This document shows, piece after piece, positions 54,075 to 64,000 of a DNA stretch of 64,000 nucleotides. The stretch is from Xylophilus sp. Leaf220 (GTDB taxonomy: Bacteria > Pseudomonadota > Gammaproteobacteria > Burkholderiales > Burkholderiaceae_C). Numbering within the stretch: the first letter of the stretch is position 1; every line of letters begins with the position of its first letter. The stretch is from assembly GCF_001421705.1 (NCBI RefSeq), contig NZ_LMKO01000023.1:294639-358638 (forward strand). Reading direction: 5' to 3'. The position numbers and the translations under genes were made by a program. Below the pieces are notes generated by a model, which ran no database searches, was not told the DNA's origin, and saw only the letters and a list, made by a program, of their open reading frames with translations.

Positions 54075-54941
54075 TCAGACGGCGGCGGCGCCCGAGACGA
54101 TTTCCGAAAGTTCTTTCGTAATCGCAGCCTGGCGCGTCTTGTTGTAGATCAGCTTGAGTTCGCCGATGACGTTGCCGGCGTTGTCGGTCGCGGCCTTCAT
54201 GGCCACCATCCGGGCCGACTGCTCGGACGCCATGTTCTCCGCCACCGCCTGGTAGACCAGCGATTCGGCATAGCGCACCAGCAGCTCGTCGATGACGCTC
54301 TGCGCATCGGGCTCGTAGATGTAGTCCCATGCGGGAGCGCTGGCATCCTTCTGCAGCGTCTCGGGGGCCAGAGGCAGCAGCTGTTCGACCACCGACTCCT
54401 GCTTCATCGTGTTGATGAAGCGGGTGTAGCAGAGGTAGACCGCGCCGAGCTTGCCTTCGGCATACGCATCCAGCAGCACCTTGACCGGCCCGATGAGCTT
54501 GTCGAGGTGCGGCGTGTCGCCGAGGCCGGTGACATGCGACACCACCCGGGCGCCGATCCGGTTCAGGAAACCGAGGCCCTTGTTGCCGATGGCCACCGCT
54601 TCGGCCTGCACACCCTGCGACTGCAGCTCGCGCAGCTTGGTCGTCACCGCCCGCAGGACGTTGGTATTCATGCCGCCGCACAGACCCTTGTCGGTCGTCA
54701 CGACGATGAAGCCCGCAGCCTTCGCCTCGTTCAACTGCATGAACGGGTGGGTGTACTCGGGATGCGCTTCGCCCAGGTGGGCGGCGATGGCGCGGACCTT
54801 CTCGCTGTAGGGACGCGCGGCGCGCATCCGGTCCTGCGCCTTGCGCATCTTGGACGCGGCCACCATTTCCATGGCCTTGGTGATCTTCTTGGTGTTTTCC
54901 ACCGATTTGATCTTGCCGCGGATTTCCTTACCTGCTGCCAT
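54075..54941 (-). CDS. atpG: ATP synthase gamma subunit
   Basis: 288 residues. [36 protein letters not shown] forms the N-terminal coiled-coil helix of the rotor shaft; the C-terminal helix [41 protein letters not shown] completes the coiled coil. The Rossmann-like middle lies between. It rotates within the alpha3beta3 ring. Confidence 0.97.
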   Translation of the reverse strand: MAAGKEIRGKIKSVENTKKITKAMEMVAASKMRKAQDRMRAARPYSEKVRAIAAHLGEAHPEYTHPFMQLNEAKAAGFIVVTTDKGLCGGMNTNVLRAVTTKLRELQSQGVQAEAVAIGNKGLGFLNRIGARVVSHVTGLGDTPHLDKLIGPVKVLLDAYAEGKLGAVYLCYTRFINTMKQESVVEQLLPLAPETLQKDASAPAWDYIYEPDAQSVIDELLVRYAESLVYQAVAENMASEQSARMVAMKAATDNAGNVIGELKLIYNKTRQAAITKELSEIVSGAAAV

Positions 54942-54973
54942 TGGGACTCCTTGGGACCTTCACCTGAACGCGA

Positions 54974-56527
<1,554 letters not shown>

Positions 56528-56573
56528 GACTCTTTCCTTGTCTTAGGGGTTAGCGGGGTGCTCGGGCCGCGGG

Positions 56574-57107
56574 TCACGCGGCGAGAGCCACCTTCATTTG
56601 TTCGAGACGGGCCTTGACCGAGGTGTCGAGCACCTCGTCGCCGACCACGACGCGCACGCCGCCGATCAGCGATGGATCCTGCTCGACCGTCAAGTTCAAC
56701 TGGCGGCCGAAGCGTTTCTGCAGCACCTGGCCGAGGTCGGCCAACGCGGCTGCGTCGATCGGGAATGCGCTGTACACCACGGCATCCGAGGAGCCGCCCT
56801 GCGCGTTCTTGAGGGCGCGGAACTGGTGCGCGATCTCGGGCAGTACCGCCAGCCGGCCGTTCTCGATGACCATGCGCAGGAAGTTGCGCGCCGGCTCGGT
56901 CAGCGGCGTGCGTGCCACGCCCGCGATGACGTCGAACACCTGGTCGGTCGAGACCTTCGGGTTGTCGGAAAACTGGGCGAGCTGCGGATTGGCAGCGATC
57001 GCCGAGAGTTCGTCGACCCAGGCCGCGGTGGCGACGAGATCGCCGCCGGCCGCCGACTGGTACAGCGCTTCTGCGTAAGGGCGCGCGATGGTGGCGAGTT
57101 CTGCCAT
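56574..57107 (-). CDS. atpH: ATP synthase delta subunit
   Basis: 177 residues. Begins [19 protein letters not shown], the usual delta N-terminus, with a six-helix bundle then [33 protein letters not shown] in the C-terminal half. It sits on top of F1 and holds the peripheral stalk (subunit b). Starts 9 nt after the atpF stop. Confidence 0.96.
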   Translation of the reverse strand: MAELATIARPYAEALYQSAAGGDLVATAAWVDELSAIAANPQLAQFSDNPKVSTDQVFDVIAGVARTPLTEPARNFLRMVIENGRLAVLPEIAHQFRALKNAQGGSSDAVVYSAFPIDAAALADLGQVLQKRFGRQLNLTVEQDPSLIGGVRVVVGDEVLDTSVKARLEQMKVALAA

Positions 57108-57116
57108 GACGTCCCC

Positions 57117-57587
57117 TTACAGCTCGGTCTTCAGGCGGGAGAGCAGGTCGGCGTGGACGCCGGCATCGACTTCCTTGCGCAGGATCTGCTCGGCGCCCTT
57201 GACGGCGAGAACAGCGACTTCTTCGCGCAGCGCTTCACGGGCGCGAACGGTCTGCTGCTCGGCTTCGGCACGGGCGGCGGCAACGATCTTGTTGCCTTCC
57301 TCGCCGGCACGGGCCTTGGCTTCTTCGATGATGGCCTGGGCACGGCGCTCGGCATCTGCCAGGCGCTGCGTGGTTTCGTTGCGCGTTTCGGCCAGTTCCT
57401 TCTCGACGCGCTGGTTGGCAGCGGTCAGTTCGGACTTGGCGCGATCGGCAGCAGCGAGGCCATCGGCGATTTTCTGTGCGCGTTCGTCCAGCGCCTTCGC
57501 GATCGGGGGCCACACGAATTTCATCGTGAACAGCACCAGGATCAGGAAGACGATGGCCTGAACGAACAGGGTCGCGTTGATACTCAC
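57117..57587 (-). CDS. atpF: ATP synthase subunit b
   Basis: 156 residues. GTG start at 57587 (GTGAGTATCAACGCG), preceded by AAAGGTGTTGCC. N-terminal membrane helix (about 5–27: [25 protein letters not shown]) and a long charged helix to the end ([27 protein letters not shown]…) that dimerises as the peripheral stalk. Standard length and order, between atpE and atpH. Confidence 0.96.
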   Translation of the reverse strand: MSINATLFVQAIVFLILVLFTMKFVWPPIAKALDERAQKIADGLAAADRAKSELTAANQRVEKELAETRNETTQRLADAERRAQAIIEEAKARAGEEGNKIVAAARAEAEQQTVRAREALREEVAVLAVKGAEQILRKEVDAGVHADLLSRLKTEL

Positions 57588-57624
57588 GGCAACACCTTTC
57601 TAATCAGATGGCGTCGAACGGGAA

Positions 57625-59311
<1,687 letters not shown>

Positions 59312-59376
59312 AACGCGGGCATCTTTCGAAAGAGGTTCCAGCGTTACAAATTGCCAGGAATTTAGCAAAGCCATTG

Positions 59377-59382
59377 ATTATA
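59377..59382 (-). promoter_or_regulatory. -10 box of the ATP synthase operon promoter
   Basis: TATAAT on the minus strand at 59382–59377, about 65 nt upstream of the atpI ATG at 59311. A -35 at 16–18 nt upstream is weak (GCGCCA near 59400–59405, which also abuts the divergent MBL gene). Transcription would begin near 59370 and yield a leader of about 60 nt. Confidence 0.6.
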
Positions 59383-59406
59383 AGTAGAAGCCCATACATT
59401 GGCGCC

Positions 59407-60636
59407 ATGACCCGGTGCGTTATGGGAGAAAGTTGGGCGCTTGACGTACCTGCACCGCACCCGACCCGTTCCGCCCGACACCCCTTCCGTTCGCATGCCA
59501 CCCGTTTCGGCGTGCGCATCTTAGCCGCGCAGACCGCCGCGACCACCTCCTTCGTGAACCCCTACTTCGACCCCCGCAAGCCGCACCATCGTCCCGGCGG
59601 CTTCCAGAACCGGTACGGCGACTTCGTGCCGCGCGGCATCGGCGATCTGCTGCGATGGCGGTGGCAGGCATGGCGCGCGGGTGCGCCCCGGCCGCCACGG
59701 GCGCTGCCGCCGGTCGTCGCACCCGATCTGCCGGGCCTGCGGGACAACGCCGCGGCGGGCGCGGCGGCGCGGCCCACGCTGACCTTCATCGGCCATGCGT
59801 CGACCCTGCTGCAACTGCCGCTCGGCGGCGGGGTGCTGCATGTGCTGACCGACCCGGTCTTCTCCGAGCGTGCCTCGCCCTTCGGCTTCGTGGGGCCGAA
59901 GCGGATGCAGCCGCCCGGACTGGCGCTGGCCGCGCTGCCTCACATCGACGTGGTGCTTATCAGCCACAACCACTACGACCACCTCGACGATGCATCGGTG
60001 CGCGCGCTGGCCCGACAGCCCGGCGGCCCGCCGCTGTTCGTGGTGCCGCTGGGCCTGGCGCCTTGGATGCGGCGGCGTGGCATCGACACCGTGGTGGAAC
60101 TGGACTGGTGGGACGCCCACCCCGTGGCCCACGGCGGCGCGACGGCCGAGATCACGCTGACGCCGTCGCAGCACTGGAGCGGCCGCGGCCTGCACGACCG
60201 CCTGGCGACGCTGTGGGGCGGCTACGCGGTGCTGGCGCCCGACTTCCATTTCTTCTTCGCGGGCGACACCGGCTATTCGGCCGATTTCCGCGACATCCGC
60301 GCGCATTTCGCGGCGCGGCAGGGCACGGCGCAGGGCGGCGGCTTCGACCTGGCGCTGCTGCCGATCGGTGCCTACGAGCCGCGCTGGTTCATGCGCCAGC
60401 AGCACAACGACCCGGCCGAGGCGGTGCAGATCCACCGGGACGTGGGCGCCCGGCGCAGCATCGGCCTGCACTGGGGTACCTTCGCCCTGACCGACGAGCC
60501 CTGCGACCAGCCGCCGCGCGACCTGGCCGACGCCTGCCGCGCGCAGGGCCTGATGCCCGGCACGTTCGACGTGATGGCGATCGGCGAGACGCGCGCCTTT
60601 GCGCGCCGTGCCGCCACTCCGCAGCCCTCGCCATGA
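59407..60636 (+). CDS. MBL-fold metallo-hydrolase (NAPE-PLD/YfiL-type)
   Basis: 409 residues if started at ATG 59407; the start is uncertain (GTG at 59512 or other candidates downstream would still keep the conserved core, which begins NPYFDPRKPHHRPGGFQNRYGDF). Metal motif VVLISHNHYDHLDD (HxHxDH), TPSQHWSGRG, FAGDTGYSADF (D) and LHWGTFALTDEP (H) complete the di-zinc site. The family resembles N-acylphosphatidylethanolamine-hydrolysing phospholipase D; the bacterial substrate is unknown. Divergent from atpI. Confidence 0.83.
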   Translation: MTRCVMGESWALDVPAPHPTRSARHPFRSHATRFGVRILAAQTAATTSFVNPYFDPRKPHHRPGGFQNRYGDFVPRGIGDLLRWRWQAWRAGAPRPPRALPPVVAPDLPGLRDNAAAGAAARPTLTFIGHASTLLQLPLGGGVLHVLTDPVFSERASPFGFVGPKRMQPPGLALAALPHIDVVLISHNHYDHLDDASVRALARQPGGPPLFVVPLGLAPWMRRRGIDTVVELDWWDAHPVAHGGATAEITLTPSQHWSGRGLHDRLATLWGGYAVLAPDFHFFFAGDTGYSADFRDIRAHFAARQGTAQGGGFDLALLPIGAYEPRWFMRQQHNDPAEAVQIHRDVGARRSIGLHWGTFALTDEPCDQPPRDLADACRAQGLMPGTFDVMAIGETRAFARRAATPQPSP

Positions 60637-60676
60637 CGCCCGCCGACCCGATCCTTTTCTTCCGATGGAGCCCGCC

Positions 60677-60970
60677 ATGACCGCCACCCCGCCCGCCGCC
60701 ACCGACCCCCGCAAGGATTCGCTGATCGAATACCCGTCGCTGTTCCCGATCAAGGTGATGGGCGCCAAGGCCGACGGGCTGGTGCATGCGATCACCGCGA
60801 TCGCCAAGGAACACGACCCGTTCTTCGACGCCAGCACCGTCGAGCTGCGCGAGAGCGGCGCCGGCAACTACCTCGGCATCACGATCACCGTGACCGCCAC
60901 CAGCCGCGAGCAGCTCGACGACCTCTACCGCGCCCTGTCGGGCCATCCGATGGTGAAAGTGGTGCTGTGA
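60677..60970 (+). CDS. DUF493 family protein (YbeD-like) next to lipB
   Basis: 97 residues from ATG 60677, with GGAG 6 nt upstream. Compact ferredoxin-like fold: [37 protein letters not shown], then [34 protein letters not shown]. Its E. coli relative YbeD also lies directly before lipB and is thought to be regulatory, perhaps allosteric. The three genes are closely spaced, suggesting an operon. Confidence 0.88.
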   Translation: MTATPPAATDPRKDSLIEYPSLFPIKVMGAKADGLVHAITAIAKEHDPFFDASTVELRESGAGNYLGITITVTATSREQLDDLYRALSGHPMVKVVL

Positions 60971-61001
60971 CGCGCCACCGCTCTTGCGCAGGCCGGCGCC
61001 T

Positions 61002-61676
61002 ATGGCACTGAACACCCTGGTCGTCGGCCGCATCGACTACGCGGAAAGCTACGCGGCGATGCAGACCTTCACCGCCGAGCGCACGCCCGACACGCCCGAT
61101 GCGCTGTGGCTCTGCGAGCACGACCCGGTCTTCACCCAGGGCCTCGCCGGTCAGGCCGGCCACCTGCTGGCGCCCGGCGCCATCCCGGTGGTGGCCACCA
61201 ACCGCGGCGGCCAGGTCACCTACCACGGGCCGGGGCAGGTGACCGCCTATCCGCTGATCGACCTGAAACGCGCCGGCTACTTCGTCAAGGAGTACGTCTA
61301 CCGCATCGAGGGGGCGGTGATCGCCACGCTGGCCCACCTGGGCGTGACCGGCCACCGGGTGCCCGGCGCACCCGGCATCTACCTGCGGCTGGACGACCCG
61401 TTCTCGCACGCGGCGCTCGCCGGCCCGGTGCCCGCGGGCGACCCTTTCCGCGGCCTGGGCAAGATCGCGGCGCTGGGCATCAAGGTGAGCCGCCACTGCA
61501 CCTACCACGGCGTGGCGCTCAACGTGGCGATGGACCTGGAACCCTTCTCGCGGATCAACCCCTGCGGGTATGCGGGCCTGCGGACCGTCGACCTTTCTAC
61601 AATCGGAGTTCCTGTTTCCTGGGACGAGGCCGCGTCGGTGCTGGGGCACAAGCTCGGCATCTACCTCGCACCCTGA
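61002..61676 (+). CDS. lipB: Octanoyl-ACP:protein N-octanoyltransferase LipB
   Basis: 224 residues from ATG 61002. Signatures: [34 protein letters not shown] (the RGG…YHGPGQ motif), [23 protein letters not shown] (catalytic Lys in GKIA) and [11 protein letters not shown] with the catalytic Cys. Transfers octanoyl from ACP to lipoyl-domain lysines, the first step of de novo lipoylation. Confidence 0.94.
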   Translation: MALNTLVVGRIDYAESYAAMQTFTAERTPDTPDALWLCEHDPVFTQGLAGQAGHLLAPGAIPVVATNRGGQVTYHGPGQVTAYPLIDLKRAGYFVKEYVYRIEGAVIATLAHLGVTGHRVPGAPGIYLRLDDPFSHAALAGPVPAGDPFRGLGKIAALGIKVSRHCTYHGVALNVAMDLEPFSRINPCGYAGLRTVDLSTIGVPVSWDEAASVLGHKLGIYLAP

Positions 61677-61697
61677 CCCTGCCGAAAGCGCCGCCCA

Positions 61698-62690
61698 ATG
61701 AGCACCACCGAAGTCGTCCGCGAGGCGCAAGCCCTCGCCACCTACAACCCGCTGGCCAAGCAGAAGGCGGGCGCCAAGCTCTCGCGCATCCCGGTGAAGG
61801 TGATCCAGGGCGAGGTGCTGAAGAAGCCCGACTGGATCCGGGTCAAGGCCGGCAGCCCCACCACCCGCTTCTACGAGATCAAGGAGATCCTGCGCGAGAA
61901 CAAGCTGCACACGGTGTGCGAGGAAGCCAGCTGCCCCAACATCGGCGAATGCTTCGGCAAGGGCACGGCCACCTTCATGATCATGGGCGACAAGTGCACC
62001 CGGCGCTGCCCGTTCTGCGACGTGGGCCACGGCCGCCCCGACCCGCTCGACAAGGACGAGCCGCTGAACCTGGCGCGCACCATCGCGCAGCTGCGCCTGA
62101 AATACGTGGTGATCACCAGCGTCGACCGCGACGACCTGCGCGACGGCGGCAGCGGCCATTTCGTGGAGTGCATCCGCAACATCCGCGAACTCTCGCCCAC
62201 CACCCAGATCGAGATCCTGGTGCCCGACTTCCGCGGCCGCGACGACCGTGCGCTGGAGATTCTGAAGGCCGCGCCGCCCGACGTGATGAACCACAACCTC
62301 GAGACCGCGCCGCGCCTCTACAAGGAAGCGCGCCCCGGTTCCGACTACCTGTTCAGCCTGAACCTGCTCAAGAAGTTCAAGGCGCTGCACCCCACCGTGC
62401 CCACCAAGAGCGGCATCATGGTCGGCCTGGGCGAGACCGACGAAGAGATCCTGCAGATCATGCGCGACATGCGGGCGCACGACATCGACATGCTGACCAT
62501 CGGCCAGTACCTGTCGCCGTCCAACTCGCACCTGCCGGTCAAGCGCTACGTGCACCCCGACACCTTCAAGATGTTCGAGGAAGAGGCCTACAAGATGGGC
62601 TTCACCCATGCCGCCGTCGGCGCCATGGTGCGCTCCAGCTACCACGCCGACCAGCAGGCCGAGCACGTCCTGAACCCCGTCGCGGGTTGA
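61698..62690 (+). CDS. lipA: Lipoyl synthase LipA (radical SAM)
   Basis: 330 residues. Auxiliary cluster cysteines at 74, 79 and 85 ([12 protein letters not shown]) and radical-SAM cysteines at 100, 104 and 107 ([10 protein letters not shown]3CX2C). The conserved C-terminal motif RSSYHADQ includes the serine ligand of the auxiliary cluster. Inserts two sulfur atoms into octanoyl chains, directly following LipB. The stop overlaps the TTG start of the next gene. Confidence 0.96.
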   Translation: MSTTEVVREAQALATYNPLAKQKAGAKLSRIPVKVIQGEVLKKPDWIRVKAGSPTTRFYEIKEILRENKLHTVCEEASCPNIGECFGKGTATFMIMGDKCTRRCPFCDVGHGRPDPLDKDEPLNLARTIAQLRLKYVVITSVDRDDLRDGGSGHFVECIRNIRELSPTTQIEILVPDFRGRDDRALEILKAAPPDVMNHNLETAPRLYKEARPGSDYLFSLNLLKKFKALHPTVPTKSGIMVGLGETDEEILQIMRDMRAHDIDMLTIGQYLSPSNSHLPVKRYVHPDTFKMFEEEAYKMGFTHAAVGAMVRSSYHADQQAEHVLNPVAG

Positions 62691-64000
62691 GTCTCGACCC
62701 CGGGCGCCTGCTGCTCGACCCGCGGTCGCTGCAGGACCACCTGCCGGCCGCGACCTTCGCGCTGGGGCTCGACATCTACCGCCGCCAGCAGGTGCTGGCC
62801 TATACCCTGGAGCCGGCCAGCCGCACCGAATGGCGGATCGAGGGCGAGGTGCAGGGCAGCGAGCGCGCGCCCTGCGCCACCACCGTCACGGTGGAACTCG
62901 ATGCCGACGGCCGCATCGTGCTCTTCGGTGGCGACTGCTCCTGCGCGGTGGCGCGCAACTGCCGGCATGCCGCGGCCCTCGCACTGAAGGCCGCCTACAA
63001 ATCGGTCGCGATGCGCCAGGCAGCGGCACCGCCCGTGCCGATGCGCGCGCCGGCCGTCCACGCCCAGCCGGAGCTGATGTTCGCCGCGCCGGCAGCACGC
63101 GCCGCGCCGGCCGCGGCGGCAGTGCCTCCTGCACCCGGTCCAGAAACCGAAGACACCGCGCCGGCGCCGCCCGAACCGGCGCGCGACGCCGCGCCCCGGC
63201 CGCCTCCGCCGCCGGCCGGCCCGCCCCCGCCCGACCGCTGGCTCGACCTGTTCGGCACCGTGGCCGAGCCGCACGCGCAGGCGGCCACCGTCGACCGCCA
63301 TGTCTACCTGCTGCACCTGCAGCGCCCCTCCCACGGCAGCGGCGCGGGGCCGCGGCTGGCGCTGTCGTGGGGCATGTCGCACCCGATGAAGCGCGGTGGC
63401 TGGACGCAGGTGAAGACGCCCTACTCCCACCCCGGCTACCTGCCCGGCCGTTCGGCCGCGCGGCCCACCACAGACGACCAGGAATGCGTGCGGCGGATCG
63501 CGGCGCTGAAGCGCCACGGCTACGGTTCGGGCCTGGGCTGGGTGCAGGGCCGGGCGGGACTGGAGGCCCTGCGGCTGGCCGCCGGCACCGGCCGCCTGTT
63601 CGCCGCCGATGCGGCCGGCCAGATCGCCGGCGCACCGCTGCAATGGGGCGCCCCGCGTGCGATCGCCTGGCAGTGGCAGGAGACCACCGGCGCCGGCGAC
63701 GCCGAGCCGGTCTGGACACTTCGCCCGCGGATCGACGGCACGCCCGGCACCGCGTGGCTCGCGGACGGCCCGCCGCCGCTCTACCTCGACACCGCCCTGG
63801 GCTGCTGCGGCCCGGCCGAGGCCCCCGGCGTCGATGCCGAGCACCTGCCCCTGCTGCTCGCCGCCGCGCCCATCCCGCAATCGGCCCTGGCCGATGCGCC
63901 GGCGGCCGAACTCGCACGGCGGGCCGGCCTGTCGCTGCCCGCCATGGTGGGCGCTCCCGAGACGGTGCGCGGCGTGGCGCCGGTCGCCCACCTGCGGCTC
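62687..64000 (+). CDS. SWIM zinc-finger protein, probable SNF2-type helicase N-terminus (partial)
   Basis: 438 codons run open from a TTG at 62687 (overlapping the lipA stop, TTGA) to the right edge; there is no ATG near the beginning, so the start depends on TTG. The SWIM motif C-S-C…N-C-R-H is at residues 84, 86, 92 and 94. A proline/alanine-rich linker (about 115–185) follows and then an uncharacterised domain. In related genomes SWIM is followed by SNF2/HepA helicase motifs, but the window ends first, so that part is inferred. Confidence 0.75.
   Translation, partial: MSLDPGRLLLDPRSLQDHLPAATFALGLDIYRRQQVLAYTLEPASRTEWRIEGEVQGSERAPCATTVTVELDADGRIVLFGGDCSCAVARNCRHAAALALKAAYKSVAMRQAAAPPVPMRAPAVHAQPELMFAAPAARAAPAAAAVPPAPGPETEDTAPAPPEPARDAAPRPPPPPAGPPPPDRWLDLFGTVAEPHAQAATVDRHVYLLHLQRPSHGSGAGPRLALSWGMSHPMKRGGWTQVKTPYSHPGYLPGRSAARPTTDDQECVRRIAALKRHGYGSGLGWVQGRAGLEALRLAAGTGRLFAADAAGQIAGAPLQWGAPRAIAWQWQETTGAGDAEPVWTLRPRIDGTPGTAWLADGPPPLYLDTALGCCGPAEAPGVDAEHLPLLLAAAPIPQSALADAPAAELARRAGLSLPAMVGAPETVRGVAPVAHLRL

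Noticed and set aside
59374..59407. Longer AtpI start (ATG 59374)
   Set aside because: It overlaps the TATAAT promoter element, so it would lie upstream of the expected transcription start, and the extra residues are not a family feature.

Overview
The window is GC-rich chromosomal DNA from a betaproteobacterium, most likely Burkholderiales/Comamonadaceae. The basis is the gene orders (pilT–cyclic-nucleotide-binding gene–pilU; atpI-B-E-F-H-A-G-D-C; a DUF493 gene–lipB–lipA), the protein character, and an intergenic repeat of the form GCTA…TAGC followed by a GCCGGC hairpin and a T-run. I have run no database search, so the genus is left open.

Layout. 1–2015: type IV pilus retraction genes (end of pilT, a cNMP-domain gene, pilU). 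2354–6462: a beta-hydroxyacid dehydrogenase, then a minus-strand BON lipoprotein/SIS/YraN group facing rsmI. 6597–11461: a MacA–MacB–outer-membrane-factor exporter. 11567–14688: small conserved genes, an Hsp70-like protein, a lone RibD-type deaminase and an ankyrin protein. 14884–18531: a translationally chained PqiA–PqiA–PqiB–PqiC operon. 18623–25649: tRNA-Arg(CCG), a TetR repressor and a divergent AcrA–AcrB–OprM-type RND operon with a palindromic operator candidate. 25880–31866: a membrane-anchored dihaem cytochrome c, a hydrolase, LemA and two TPM-domain proteins, and a VOC protein.

32137–44362 is an accessory, defence-like region: an NTase-fold protein, DUF1993, a Fic protein, a DUF2130 coiled-coil protein, a decayed sbcC 3' end, then a strikingly AT-rich three-gene minus-strand operon SIR2–HerA–KTSC, followed upstream by a GC-rich NERD/UvrD-type helicase. 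SIR2–HerA is a known NAD-depleting anti-phage pair; the tightly coupled KTSC gene is the unfamiliar part. 42110–51720 holds the four genes of the ligase-associated DNA-repair set (PdeM phosphoesterase, Lhr-type helicase, ATP-dependent ligase, MBL exonuclease), interrupted by DUF2164, a frameshifted YhcG-type (DUF1016) nuclease gene and an opposite-strand GT-C glycosyltransferase.

52060–59311 is a complete F1Fo ATP synthase operon on the minus strand, with a promoter candidate in front of atpI and a terminator after atpC. 59407–64000: an MBL hydrolase, then lipoate biosynthesis (DUF493 protein, lipB, lipA), and the start of a SWIM-domain protein running off the window.

The most interesting items are the SIR2–HerA–KTSC island next to an sbcC remnant, the dispersed repeat whose copies supply real start and stop codons, the single-base frameshift in the YhcG-type gene, and the repeat/palindrome cluster upstream of the Fic gene.
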